Positions 11,616 through 20,439 of a stretch of DNA of 64,000 bases are shown here, piece by piece (positions within the stretch are counted from its first letter, which is position 1; each line of letters opens with the position of its first letter). The translations under genes were made by a program, and so were the position numbers. Under the pieces are notes generated by a model. The model had not been told where the DNA came from. It made no database searches and was given only the letters and a program-made list of their open reading frames with translations. Origin of the DNA: Rhodococcus jostii NBRC 16295 (GTDB lineage: Bacteria > Actinomycetota > Actinomycetes > Mycobacteriales > Mycobacteriaceae); NCBI RefSeq assembly GCF_001894825.1, contig NZ_BCWY01000003.1, positions 62,001 through 126,000 of the forward strand, in the 5' to 3' direction.

Positions 11616-12998
11616 TCAGCCGGCCCTGGCGAAGGCGGCGTCATCGTCGTCCTCACGCCGGTCCAGGCGAACTAGTGTGCCCATGACGTTGCGGGCCAGC
11701 ACCTGCTGGTCGGTGATCGTCAGCTGTCCCCGCCAGGAGCCGAGGAAGGTCCACGTCCACGACATGAGCGTGGACAGCCGACTCCGGAACCCGACGACGT
11801 AGACGACGTGGACGGCCAGCCACAGGATCCAGGCCGACAGTCCCGCGAGTTCGATGCCCCCGACCTTCGCGACCGCGGTGAACCTCGAGATCGTCGCCAT
11901 CGACCCCTTGTCCCGGTAGCGGAAGGGAGCGCGGTCGGGTGGTGAGCCGGGTGCGCGCGCGTCGGCCGCGATCTGCCGCGCCGCGTAGCGGCCACCCTGG
12001 ATGGCGACCTGCGCCACGCCGGGGAGGCGGTCGCGCGCCATCATGTCGCCGATCACGAACACTTCCCGGTGCCCCGGTACCGTCAGGTCCTCGCGGACGG
12101 CAATCCTGCCGGCGCGGTCGAGTTCTGCCTCCGACTGCTCGGCGAGCCGCCGGGCCAGGGGACTGGCTTCCACTCCCGCCGACCACACCTTGCACGTGGA
12201 GTCGATGCGGACGGTCTCGCCTCGCTCGTCCTTGATCGTCACCCCGTCCGCGTCGACGTCGGTGACCGTCGCGCCGAGCCGCACCTCGACCCCGATCTTC
12301 TCGAGGCTCTCGGCGGCGGTGGACCCGAGCCGGTCGCCGAACGGCGGCAGCACCGCGGACGCGGCGTCGAGCAGGACGATCCGCGCGTCGCGGGTGTCGA
12401 AGTTCCGGTACGCGCCGACGAGCGTGCGGTGGGCCAGTTCGGCGATCTGACCGGCCATTTCCACCCCGGTGGGTCCGGCGCCGACCACCACGAACGTCAG
12501 GAGGCGGGCCCGCTCCTCGGCATCGGTGGACAGTTCGGCGCGTTCGAACGCGCCCAGGATCCGGCCACGAAGTTCGAGTGCGTCGTCGATGGTCTTCATA
12601 CCGGGGGCGTGTTCGGCAAAGTGGTCGTTACCGAAGTACGACTGCCGGGCTCCGGCCGAGACGATCAGACTGTCGTATCCGGTGGTGGTCGTTCTGCCCT
12701 GGTGGGTCGACGTAATCCTGCGCGCCGCCAGGTCGATGTCGGTGACGTCGCCCAGCATCACCGAGGCGTTCGACTGCTTCTTCAACACCATCCGGGTCGA
12801 CGGTGCGATCTCGCCCTCGGACAGGATGCCCGTCGCCACCTGGTACAGCAGCGGCTGGAACAGGTGGTGGCTGGTGCGGTCGACGATGACCACGTCGACG
12901 TCGGCCCGGCGTAACGCCTTCGCGGCGAACAGGCCGCCGAATCCGGAACCGATGATCACCACGCGATGACGCGCCTCGGGGCGGGCAGAGGTATTCAT
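11616..12998 (-). CDS. ndh: Type II NADH dehydrogenase (NDH-2)
   Basis: 460-aa non-proton-pumping NADH:quinone oxidoreductase. The FAD motif VVIIGSGFGGLFAAKAL is near residue 13 and the second, NADH-binding dinucleotide fold is at FVVVGAGPTGVEMAGQI. The C-terminal hydrophobic segment WILWLAVHVVYVVGF matches the membrane anchor of actinobacterial Ndh. ATG at 12998 gives MNTSARPEARHRVV; longer readings run into the terminator. A 14-bp-stem terminator separates it from the catabolic operon upstream. It may recycle NADH made by the surrounding dehydrogenases, but it also exists as a general respiratory gene. Confidence 0.9.
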   Translation of the reverse strand: MNTSARPEARHRVVIIGSGFGGLFAAKALRRADVDVVIVDRTSHHLFQPLLYQVATGILSEGEIAPSTRMVLKKQSNASVMLGDVTDIDLAARRITSTHQGRTTTTGYDSLIVSAGARQSYFGNDHFAEHAPGMKTIDDALELRGRILGAFERAELSTDAEERARLLTFVVVGAGPTGVEMAGQIAELAHRTLVGAYRNFDTRDARIVLLDAASAVLPPFGDRLGSTAAESLEKIGVEVRLGATVTDVDADGVTIKDERGETVRIDSTCKVWSAGVEASPLARRLAEQSEAELDRAGRIAVREDLTVPGHREVFVIGDMMARDRLPGVAQVAIQGGRYAARQIAADARAPGSPPDRAPFRYRDKGSMATISRFTAVAKVGGIELAGLSAWILWLAVHVVYVVGFRSRLSTLMSWTWTFLGSWRGQLTITDQQVLARNVMGTLVRLDRREDDDDAAFARAG

Positions 12999-13033
12999 GA
13001 CAAAGTCTTCCCGGTTACTGGTAGGGGTGACGC

Positions 13034-13066
13034 GTGCCGCCCGACACACGGGGTGTCGGGCGGCAC
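13034..13066. terminator. Intrinsic terminator-like hairpin between the TIM-barrel gene and ndh
   Basis: GTGCCGCCCGACAC and its exact complement GTGTCGGGCGGCAC form a 14-bp stem with a 5-nt loop ACGGG. It sits 85 bp past the stop of the minus-strand isomerase gene and 35 bp before ndh. No clear U-tract. Confidence 0.75.
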
Positions 13067-13151
13067 GGTGGACACGACGCACCGGGGACTCGAATGTCGG
13101 TTCAGGACCCAGCGTGTCGCGAGATCACCTGCGGGACCGGCGACGCCGTTG

Positions 13152-13991
13152 TCAGCTGCCCTGGATGCGGGTGATCAGATCTGTGAGGTAGGTGTAGCTC
13201 TTCTTCGCGGCGTCGAGGCCACCGCACTCGACCGACAGGACGACGTCGTGATCGGCCTCGTGCAGGGTCTTCACGATCCGTTCCCAGTCGATGACGCCGT
13301 CGCCGCAGGCGCAGCCGAGCATGCCCCGGACCTTGCCGCGCAGCCTCTTCGCGTCCTCGACACCGATGTCCTTGGCGTGCAGGTGCGTGACCCCGCCGAC
13401 GATCTGCTCGAGCCACTCGTGCGGGTCGTTCTCGCTGAGGTAGCTGTTGCCGGTGTCGAGGTTGATCGTCAGCGCCGGGCTGTCGATCAGCGTCATGATC
13501 TTCGCGAGACGCTCGGGGGTCGCGGTGTACTCGCCGTGCGTCTCGATCGCGATCTTGATGCCGCGCGGTTCGGCCACCTTCGCGGCCTCCTGCAGCGTGT
13601 ACCGCATCAGCGTGTAGTTCTCCGCCTCCGTGGTCCACGTCGGCAGCGGTCCGTCGTCGACCATGATCATCGGCGAACCGACCTCGGCGGCATAGCGGAT
13701 CGACTGCTTCAGGTAGTCGACGCTCACGTCCGGTTTGGCCAGCGGCGCATGGCTGGACAGCGACGAGATGGTCAGCCCCCGGGATTCGGCGGCGTCCCGC
13801 ATGATCAGCGGGTCGTCGAGCATCGACCGGGTGTGGAAGTACCCGGCCGTGCTCAGCAACTCGCGGCCCCAGTAGACCATCGGCTCGACGTACTTGTAGC
13901 CGATCTCCGCTGCCTGATCCATCGCCCAGTCGAACGAGCCGTTCTCGAAGCGGGCGTATTCCAGGTTCAGACCGAGTTTGATGTCACCCAT
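13152..13991 (-). CDS. Sugar phosphate isomerase/epimerase-like TIM barrel (IolE/hydroxypyruvate isomerase type)
   Basis: 279-aa xylose-isomerase-like (AP endonuclease 2) TIM barrel. Candidate metal ligands appear in order: Glu in IAIETHGEY, Asp in TINLDTGNSYL, His in THLHAKDIG and Glu in VLSVECGG, the standard divalent-metal set. It starts 12 bp after the TPP1 stop and is the last gene of a GMC1-TPP1-isomerase operon. Relatives include inosose dehydratase IolE, IolI, MocC-like proteins, hydroxypyruvate isomerase and C-glycoside deglycosylase subunits. All act on keto-sugars or cyclitols, consistent with a ketose made by GMC1. Confidence 0.8.
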   Translation of the reverse strand: MGDIKLGLNLEYARFENGSFDWAMDQAAEIGYKYVEPMVYWGRELLSTAGYFHTRSMLDDPLIMRDAAESRGLTISSLSSHAPLAKPDVSVDYLKQSIRYAAEVGSPMIMVDDGPLPTWTTEAENYTLMRYTLQEAAKVAEPRGIKIAIETHGEYTATPERLAKIMTLIDSPALTINLDTGNSYLSENDPHEWLEQIVGGVTHLHAKDIGVEDAKRLRGKVRGMLGCACGDGVIDWERIVKTLHEADHDVVLSVECGGLDAAKKSYTYLTDLITRIQGS

Positions 13992-14003
13992 GACGGTCTC
14001 CGA

Positions 14004-15803
14004 TCAGAATCCGCGTTGCGCGACGTAGTCGTCGCGGACCTCGCCGTGGTAGGCGGGAACGGTGATGTCCCACCATCCGGTCGGGTGCATTTCCGTCCAC
14101 GGCAGTTCGTGGGCGCTCATCGCCTCGATGATCACCGGGCCCGGCGTCGCGAACGCACGCTCGATCGCGTCGGCCAGCTTCTCCGGGTCCTCGACGCGTT
14201 CGGCGCTGCAGCCGAGCGACTGAGCGAACCGGGTGATGTCGGCGAAATACGGTGTCCCGTCGAGATTCTTCCAGCCGGAGATGATTTCGCGTTCTGCACC
14301 GAACAGGCTGATCTGAAGGTCCTTGATCGCTTCCCAGCCGCCGTTGTTGAGTACGACGATCACCAGCGGCACTCCGAGCATGGCCGCGGTCGCGATCTCG
14401 GTGCCGGTCTGGAGGAAGCTGCCGTCGCCGACCATCGCCAGGACCGGGGTGTCCGGGGCACCGATCTGCGCACCGATCGCGGCCGGTACACCGAATCCGA
14501 TGCCGGAGAAGCCGCCGGCCACGATGTTGGTCTTCGGGCCGTAGATCGGGAACTCGTTGAACGCCTGGTTCGCCGGGTTGCTCGAATCGGTGACCAGAAT
14601 GCCCTCGCGCGGAAGGGCCTTGCGGATCTCGACCATGGCACGCGAATTGGTCATCGGCAGGTAGTCGGTGGTCCGCATCGGGCGCAGGTGCTCGTCCCAC
14701 TGCGCCTTGAGGTCCTGCAGTTCGGCGAAGTAGTCGGTGCTGCGGTAGTCGAGCGCCGGCCCGAGATCGGCGAGCACGTCGCGCAGCGCGGCGAGGGACG
14801 TTTTCGCGTCGCCCACGACGCCGACCTCCACCGGGTAGTTGCGGCCGATCTCGAAACCGTCGATGTCGATCTGCACCAGCTTGGTGTTCGGGATGTCGAA
14901 CGTGACCCCGGGGCGGTACGACGACGTGATGCGGTCACTGAACCGGCAGCCGACCGCGAGGATCACGTCGGCGGTGCGGGTCACGCCGTTGCCGGGGATC
15001 GACCCCATGTCGCCGCACGGCCACGCGTAGAGGTCGTGGTCGGCCGGGAACGCGCCCTTGCCCTGGAACGAGTGTGTGACCGGCGCGCCGAGGTGCTCGG
15101 CGACGGCCATCAGCTCGGCGGCAGCCTCGGCATGGATGACGCCGCCGCCGGCCACGATGACAGGACGTTTCGCACCGGCGAGCAGGCGGGCGGCCTCGGC
15201 GATCACTGCGGGATCGCCGGTTGCGCGGGTGGCGGGACGGCGGGCGCCGGTGTCGGGGGTGTAGTCGCCGTACTCGGCCTGCAGGTCCTGCGGGATGTCG
15301 ACGAGCACAGGTCCCCGCCTGCCCTCGTGCATGGTGTTGAACGCCTGCGCCAGGGCGACGGGCAGCTGTTCGAGGCGGCTGGGCTGCCACCAGCGCTTGA
15401 CGACGGGCTCGACCATACGGGGAAAGTTGTTGCCGTGCGGGCGGTCGATTTCCTGGAGCACCCCGCGGTTCTCCATGTAGGTGTGCACCGCGCCGGTGAT
15501 CAGGAGCATCGGCATCGAGTCGGCGAAGGCCGTCGCGAGTCCGGTGAGGGTGTTGGTGGCGCCCGGTCCGATCGAGGTACAGATCGCGGCGATCTTGCCG
15601 GAGGCCCGGTAGTAGCCGTCGGCCATGTGCGCGGCGCCCTGCTCGTGCATCGCGGGCACGAGTTCGATCTCGTCGGCCCGGTCGACGAACGCGTCGAGGA
15701 GGGCGGTGTTGCCGTGTCCGGGGATCGCGAAGACCTTCTCGACTCCCTCGCGGATGAGGAAGTCGACGACCATCTGTCCGCCGGTGAGTTTCTGTGTTGT
15801 CAT
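14004..15803 (-). CDS. TPP-dependent acetolactate-synthase-like enzyme 1
   Basis: 599-aa thiamine-diphosphate enzyme with the three-domain AHAS/pyruvate-oxidase fold. Catalytic Glu54 is in AMHEQGAAHMADGY, and the TPP-Mg motif runs from GDG (459-461) to NN (486-487). No regulatory-subunit gene is adjacent and it sits between a GMC oxidoreductase and a TIM-barrel isomerase, so it is unlikely to be biosynthetic AHAS. Its C-terminal GWWDITVPAY is shared with TPP2 at 26.5-28.3 kb. C-C cleavage of a keto-sugar or cyclic dione, as in IolD, is my inference. ATG at 15803. Confidence 0.82.
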   Translation of the reverse strand: MTTQKLTGGQMVVDFLIREGVEKVFAIPGHGNTALLDAFVDRADEIELVPAMHEQGAAHMADGYYRASGKIAAICTSIGPGATNTLTGLATAFADSMPMLLITGAVHTYMENRGVLQEIDRPHGNNFPRMVEPVVKRWWQPSRLEQLPVALAQAFNTMHEGRRGPVLVDIPQDLQAEYGDYTPDTGARRPATRATGDPAVIAEAARLLAGAKRPVIVAGGGVIHAEAAAELMAVAEHLGAPVTHSFQGKGAFPADHDLYAWPCGDMGSIPGNGVTRTADVILAVGCRFSDRITSSYRPGVTFDIPNTKLVQIDIDGFEIGRNYPVEVGVVGDAKTSLAALRDVLADLGPALDYRSTDYFAELQDLKAQWDEHLRPMRTTDYLPMTNSRAMVEIRKALPREGILVTDSSNPANQAFNEFPIYGPKTNIVAGGFSGIGFGVPAAIGAQIGAPDTPVLAMVGDGSFLQTGTEIATAAMLGVPLVIVVLNNGGWEAIKDLQISLFGAEREIISGWKNLDGTPYFADITRFAQSLGCSAERVEDPEKLADAIERAFATPGPVIIEAMSAHELPWTEMHPTGWWDITVPAYHGEVRDDYVAQRGF

Positions 15804-15838
15804 CGAGAGAACTTTCTGCGTGTGGTGGGGGCGACGCG

Positions 15839-17422
15839 TCACAGGGACGCGGACTCGGCCGGGGTGTGGTGTGTGCGTGTCGCGACACGGTCGGTAATGA
15901 CCTCCGCGACGCGGAAGGCGTTGGCCGCGATGGACAGTGCGGGGTTCATCACGGGCAGGGACGGAAAGAAGGACGAGTCGACGACGTAGAGGTTGTCGAC
16001 GTCGTGGGCGCGGCAGTCGGCGTCGAGCACCGAGGTGGCGGGGTCGGTGCCCGCTCGCACGGTGCCGGCCTGGTGGGAGTTGACCTCGATGCCGGTGCCC
16101 TGGCTGAAGACGAACGGATAGCCGATCTTGCGGAGGATCTTCCGCATCTCCCGCACGAGGACCTCGTGAGCGCGCGTGTTGTTGGGGGTCCACGCGATCT
16201 GGATGTTGCCGTCGTCGGTGAGGGTGACGCGGTTGTCCGGTTCCGGCAGGTCCTCGGTGAACAGCCACCAGTCGATGCTGCGTGCCGTGGCCTGGCTGAG
16301 CGCCCACTTGGGGATCAGCGGCCGTTGGCCCTTCACCATCTCGCCCTGCAACTTGCCGATGAGCTGCACGTGCCCGAGCGGGTAGGGGTGATCTGCCGTG
16401 CCGCTGGTGTAGAAGTCGTTGATGTACAACGTCTTCTGGAACTCGGACGTGTTCTTCTTCAGCGGGTTGATGCCCACCATGATGGAATTGTTGTGCACCA
16501 TGTAGTTTCGTCCGACCATGCCGGACGAGTTGGCGAGACCGTCCGGGTGCTCGGCGCTCGCCGACCGGAGCAGCAGGGCCGCGGAATTGACGGCGCCGCA
16601 GGACACCACGACGGTGCGTGCGTCGACGACGAGTTCGGTACCGCGGTGCCGGAGTCGGACCCCGGTAGCGCGCTGTCCGGTCGAGTCGGTGAGTACCCGC
16701 TCGACGTAGGCGTTGGTCAGCAGTTCCACCGATCCGGACGCGATGGCCGGCCGGACGCAGCGCACATCCGCGTCCGATTTCGCCAGCAACCGGCACGGGA
16801 ATCCGTCGCAGGTCTGACATCGGATGCACCCGCCGCCGTCCCGGAGGTCGATGCCCAGCGGAATGTTCGACGGGGTGTACCCGAGGCGCCGCAATGCGTC
16901 GGCGGCCTCCTGCACCGGTGGTTCGTGGCCGATCGCCGGGTAGGGGAAGGGTTCGTCGCGGGGGAGGGTGGGATCGTCGAACTGGTCGCCGTGGACCCGG
17001 TACACCTCTTCTGCCCGTGCGTAATACGGCGCGAAGTCGTCGTACGAGAACGGCCACTCGGGCGACTCGCCTGCCTCGTGTTCCGTCGACTGGAAGTCTT
17101 CGCGCCGGAACCGGACGAGCGAAGACCCGTACAGTTTCGTGTTGCCGCCGACGTAGTAGTACGTGCCTGGACTGAAGGGTTTGCCCGACGTGTCGTACCA
17201 CTGCTCGGCGTTCGCGTACCGGTGTCCTTCGAAGATCTCCCGGGGATCCCAGTTCTGCTTCTCCTGGGGCAGGAAGTCGCCGCGCTCGATCAGCAGCACA
17301 TCGACTCCCGAGTCCGCGAGCGCGTAGGCCAGTGTTCCACCGCCCATGCCGCTGCCGACGATGACGACGTCGTAGCTCTGTTTACTCGGTCCTGTGTGCT
17401 CCCCCACGGATGTGTCGCTCAT
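15839..17422 (-). CDS. GMC oxidoreductase 1 (FAD), cysteine-cluster type
   Basis: 527-aa GMC flavoprotein. The FAD dinucleotide motif GSGMGG is at residues 23-28 and the catalytic pair is predicted to be His450 (NSHQAGT) and Asn493 (VMNPALS). A cysteine cluster, Cys199-x2-Cys202-x2-Cys205-x4-Cys210 plus Cys222, is absent from the paralogue GMC2 and could bind a metal or iron-sulfur centre. No signal peptide is visible. ATG at 17422 behind GAGGAG. First gene of the GMC1-TPP1-isomerase operon, downstream of a palindromic operator. Relatives are pyranose or C-glycoside 3-oxidases, so sugar or cyclitol oxidation is likely. Confidence 0.85.
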   Translation of the reverse strand: MSDTSVGEHTGPSKQSYDVVIVGSGMGGGTLAYALADSGVDVLLIERGDFLPQEKQNWDPREIFEGHRYANAEQWYDTSGKPFSPGTYYYVGGNTKLYGSSLVRFRREDFQSTEHEAGESPEWPFSYDDFAPYYARAEEVYRVHGDQFDDPTLPRDEPFPYPAIGHEPPVQEAADALRRLGYTPSNIPLGIDLRDGGGCIRCQTCDGFPCRLLAKSDADVRCVRPAIASGSVELLTNAYVERVLTDSTGQRATGVRLRHRGTELVVDARTVVVSCGAVNSAALLLRSASAEHPDGLANSSGMVGRNYMVHNNSIMVGINPLKKNTSEFQKTLYINDFYTSGTADHPYPLGHVQLIGKLQGEMVKGQRPLIPKWALSQATARSIDWWLFTEDLPEPDNRVTLTDDGNIQIAWTPNNTRAHEVLVREMRKILRKIGYPFVFSQGTGIEVNSHQAGTVRAGTDPATSVLDADCRAHDVDNLYVVDSSFFPSLPVMNPALSIAANAFRVAEVITDRVATRTHHTPAESASL

Positions 17423-17499
17423 GGGAACTGCTCCTCGGTCGTAGAGAGTGGTGTCAACGTTCTGCCGGGCAGGTCGACGCGTACCGGCAGTAGTGAAGT

Positions 17500-17545
17500 G
17501 GTTATACGTATAACTAAAGGTTAGCGGCAGTGTGATGGATGTCAA
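17500..17545 (-). promoter_or_regulatory. GMC1 operon promoter with LacI-type operator
   Basis: On the minus strand a -35 TTGACA (17540-17545) and a -10-like TAACCT (17518-17523) are 16 bp apart. Just downstream lies a perfect 14-bp palindrome GTTATACGTATAAC (17501-17514), centred on CG as LacI-family operators are. The extended form GGTTATACGTATAACT matches the operators at 23.6 and 29.0 kb in pattern. Confidence 0.7.
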
Positions 17546-17551
17546 CCCCAC

Positions 17552-17587
17552 GCGAGCAACTCATCCCGGCGGGGATGAGCTGCTCGC
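17552..17587. terminator. Terminator-like hairpin after aspA
   Basis: GCGAGCA-a-CTCATCCC pairs with GGGATGAG-c-TGCTCGC around a GGCG loop: a 7+8 bp stem with one internal mismatch. It begins 5 bp past the aspartase stop and separates it from the GMC1 promoter. Confidence 0.7.
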
Positions 17588-17592
17588 GGCCG

Positions 17593-18987
17593 TCAGGGCA
17601 CGAGCGGTCGCGTGAGGTTCTCCGGCCGCAGCACGTCGTCGAGTTGCTCGCGGCTGAGCAGACCCCGCTCGAGCACGAGCGCGGCAACGGTGCGACCGGT
17701 CGCGAGTGCGTCGGCTGCGATCGCGGTTGCCGCGGTGTAGCCGATGTGCGGGTTCAGGGCCGTGACCACACCGATGGACGCGTCCACCATGTCCTTCAGA
17801 TGGTCGGTGTTCGCGCCGATGCCGACCACGCAGCGTTCCCGCAGTACGGTGCATCCCCGCGTGAGCAGTTCGATCGTCTCGAACAGGCTGTGCGCGATGA
17901 TCGGCTCGAACGCATTGAGCTGAAGCTGACCGCCCTCGGCCGCCATCGTCACCGTCAGGTCGTTGCCGACCACCCGGAAGGCGATCTGGTTCACCACTTC
18001 CGGGATCACGGGGTTCACCTTGCCCGGCATGATCGACGAGCCCGCCTGCACGGGCGGCAACGTGATCTCACCGAAGCCGGCGCGCGGCCCCGACGACAGC
18101 AGCCGGAGGTCGTTGCAGATCTTGGACAGCTTTACCGCGGTGCGCTTGAGCACCCCGGACAATTGGACGAAGGCCCCGACGTCCTGGGTGGCTTCGATCA
18201 GGTCGGACGCCGTCGTCACCTCGATCCCGGTGATCGCAGCGAGATGCTCGCGCACCCGCCAGGCGTACTCGTGGTGCGCGTTGAGACCGGTCCCGATCGC
18301 GGTTCCACCCAGGTTGATCTCGGAGATGAGCGTCGCCGCCTCCCCGAGCCGCTGCGAATCCTCGTCGATCATGAGGGCGAACGTAGCGATCTCCTGGCCC
18401 AGGGTCATCGGAACCGCATCCTGCAACTGGGTGCGGCCGACCTTGAGGACGTCGGAGAACTCGGTCGACTTCACCGCGAACGCCGCCGCCAGTCCGTGCA
18501 TCGCCGCCCGCAGCCTGGTCAGTGCCGTTTGCAGGCCTGCCTTGATCGCGGTGGGGTAGACGTCGTTCGTGCTCTGGCTCATGTTCACGTGCTCGAGTGG
18601 ATGGAGATACTCGTAGCGGCCGCGCCGGTGGCCGAGCAATTCCAGAGCCCGGTTGGCAACCACCTCGTTCGTGTTCATGTTCGTCGACGTGCCGGCGCCG
18701 CCCTGGATGACATCCACGACGAACTGGTCGCGCAGCGCGCCGGCCCGGATCTCCTCGCAGGCCGCCACGATGGCGTCCGCTTCGCGCCGCGGCAGCAGGC
18801 CGAGGCCGGCATTGGTCTGCGCTGCCGCCTGCTTGACGGACGCCAGCGCCGACACGAGGTCGGGATGGCTGGCCAGCGGAATGCCGGTGATCGGGAAGTT
18901 CTCCGTCGCCCGCAGCGTGTGGATGCCGTAATAGGCGTCGTCGGGGACCTCACGGTCACCGAGGAGATCGTGCTCGATGCGTGTCAT
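17593..18987 (-). CDS. aspA: Aspartate ammonia-lyase
   Basis: 464-aa member of the aspartase/fumarase superfamily. The signature GSSIMPGKVNPV carries the catalytic Ser. The first and second conserved regions are visible as GGAGTSTNMNTNEV and GRTQLQDAVPMTLG. Length and sequence are closer to aspartase than to class II fumarase, so the likely reaction is L-aspartate to fumarate plus ammonia, or a close analogue. Its ATG overlaps the stop of the HisD-like gene (ATGA), so the two are translationally coupled. Divergently placed PucR regulator upstream of the operon. Activity on another amino-dicarboxylate is possible. Confidence 0.87.
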   Translation of the reverse strand: MTRIEHDLLGDREVPDDAYYGIHTLRATENFPITGIPLASHPDLVSALASVKQAAAQTNAGLGLLPRREADAIVAACEEIRAGALRDQFVVDVIQGGAGTSTNMNTNEVVANRALELLGHRRGRYEYLHPLEHVNMSQSTNDVYPTAIKAGLQTALTRLRAAMHGLAAAFAVKSTEFSDVLKVGRTQLQDAVPMTLGQEIATFALMIDEDSQRLGEAATLISEINLGGTAIGTGLNAHHEYAWRVREHLAAITGIEVTTASDLIEATQDVGAFVQLSGVLKRTAVKLSKICNDLRLLSSGPRAGFGEITLPPVQAGSSIMPGKVNPVIPEVVNQIAFRVVGNDLTVTMAAEGGQLQLNAFEPIIAHSLFETIELLTRGCTVLRERCVVGIGANTDHLKDMVDASIGVVTALNPHIGYTAATAIAADALATGRTVAALVLERGLLSREQLDDVLRPENLTRPLVP

Positions 18988-20309
18988 CGTTCCGACGTCA
19001 CGCGGGTCGGGAGGTCACCCCAGGGGAGCGGGGCGTTGCCGAACTTGGCGGCCCGAAGGTCGCCGGAGCGGGCGTGCCCCTCGAACTTCTCCAGACGCGA
19101 CAGTCGGCCGCAGACCTCGCCGAGCTGTGCGCTGCTCGTCAGGTCGCGCACTTCCTGGTAGGTGAGCGTCTTGAGGAACTTACCCACCCACAGGCCGCCG
19201 GTGTAGCGGGCCGCGCCGAGGGTGGGGAGGACGTGATTGGTGCCGATCAGCTTGTCGCCGTAGGGAACACACGTGCCTTCACCGAGGAACAGGGCACCGT
19301 AGTTGCGCATGGACGTCAAAGCCTGACGAGGGTCCTGGGTGAGGATCTGGACGTGTTCCGAAGCGAAGACGTCGGCCAGTCGGTACGCCTCGTCGAGGGT
19401 GTCCACCACGTGGATCTGACCGTGATCACGCCACGCGGGTCCGGCGATGGCGTTGGTCACCAGCCCGGGAAGCAGTGCGTCGATATGGTCGATCACGGCG
19501 CGTCCCACGGACTCCGAGGTGGTGATCAGCACGCACGGCGAATCGGGTCCGTGCTCGGCCTGGCTGAGCAGGTCGACGGCGATGGTGAACGGGTCGGCCA
19601 GGTCGTCCGCGACGATCAGCGTTTCGGTGGGCCCCGCGAAGAGGTCGATCCCGACCTCACCGAAGAGCTGACGCTTGGCCTCGGCCACGTAGGCGTTGCC
19701 GGGTCCGGTCAGGATGGACACCGGGTCGACGGTCTCGGTGCCCAGCGCGAGCGCCGCGACGGCCTGCACTCCGCCGAGGACGAAAATCTCGTCGGCGCCG
19801 GCGAGGTGCATCGCCGCGACACTGATCTGCGGCGGCTCGCCTGCGTTCGGCGGCGTCGTCGCGGCCACGCGTTCCACACCGGCGACCTTCGCGGTGAGCA
19901 CCGTCATGTGGGCGGACGCGGTCAGTGGGTAGCGTCCGCCGGGTACGTATGCCGCTGCCGCGTCGATCGGGACGTTGCGGTGCCCGAGGAACACTCCCGG
20001 CAGGGTCTCGACCTCGAGATCCTGGATCGAGTCCCGCTGCGCCTGGGCGAAGTCGCGAATCTGACGCTGCGCGAAACGCAGGTCGTCGAGGACGGTCTCC
20101 GGAACGGACTTCACGATTGCCGCGACCTGGTCTTCGCTCAGCCGGAACGAGTCGGGGGACCAACCGTCGAACTTCGCGGAGTACTTCCGGACGGCCTCGT
20201 CGCCGTTCGCGCGGACGTCGGCGATGACGCCGGCGACGGTGTCGACCACGGCGGGGTTGCTCGCCCGCTGTGCCGGTTCACCGGCGGCGGCCTTGAGAAC
20301 GAATGACAT
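18984..20309 (-). CDS. Histidinol-dehydrogenase-like NAD dehydrogenase (HpsN-like candidate)
   Basis: 441-aa HisD-fold dehydrogenase. The predicted Zn and catalytic positions are kept: Gln and His in LLSQAEHGPD, Glu-His in FASEHVQIL, Asp in VPYGDKLIGTNHVLPT and His in EGHARSG. There is no other histidine biosynthesis gene nearby; instead it is coupled to aspartase and faces a PucR regulator. That argues for a catabolic dehydrogenase oxidising an alcohol to an acid in two steps, as HpsN does for sulfopropanediol. ATG at 20309 with GAAGGAAG. The true substrate is unknown. Confidence 0.75.
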   Translation of the reverse strand: MSFVLKAAAGEPAQRASNPAVVDTVAGVIADVRANGDEAVRKYSAKFDGWSPDSFRLSEDQVAAIVKSVPETVLDDLRFAQRQIRDFAQAQRDSIQDLEVETLPGVFLGHRNVPIDAAAAYVPGGRYPLTASAHMTVLTAKVAGVERVAATTPPNAGEPPQISVAAMHLAGADEIFVLGGVQAVAALALGTETVDPVSILTGPGNAYVAEAKRQLFGEVGIDLFAGPTETLIVADDLADPFTIAVDLLSQAEHGPDSPCVLITTSESVGRAVIDHIDALLPGLVTNAIAGPAWRDHGQIHVVDTLDEAYRLADVFASEHVQILTQDPRQALTSMRNYGALFLGEGTCVPYGDKLIGTNHVLPTLGAARYTGGLWVGKFLKTLTYQEVRDLTSSAQLGEVCGRLSRLEKFEGHARSGDLRAAKFGNAPLPWGDLPTRVTSER

Positions 20310-20380
20310 GGGTGCTTCCTTCGGATCGCGAGGGCTGGGATCTGTTGTTACTCAGCATCGCCGTGCCGCCCGCTTCTCCG

Positions 20381-20402
20381 ACAGTTGCATTGTGGGAACT
20401 GT
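20381..20402. promoter_or_regulatory. Inverted repeat between hisD-like gene and pucR-type regulator
   Basis: ACAGTT-(10 bp)-AACTGT, two perfect 6-bp arms one helical turn plus apart, lies in the 130-bp divergent intergenic region. It is a candidate PucR-type binding site. No consensus was available to compare. Confidence 0.4.
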
Positions 20403-20439
20403 TTGCGTCGGTTCATGCACGTTCTGTGTACCATTGATC

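Noticed and set aside
12966-15989. A 1007-codon open frame on the plus strand
   Set aside because: It is antisense to ndh, the TIM-barrel gene and TPP1, all of which have full catalytic motifs. Long antisense frames are expected at this GC content and this one has no family resemblance.
13152-17422. Calling module A a myo-inositol iol operon
   Set aside because: IolG, IolB, IolC and IolJ are not recognised and the oxidase is GMC-type, so only a resemblance is claimed.
18984-20309. Annotation as histidine biosynthesis hisD
   Set aside because: The protein is HisD-like, but coupling with aspartase, a PucR regulator and absence of other his genes argue for a catabolic role, so no hisD symbol is given.
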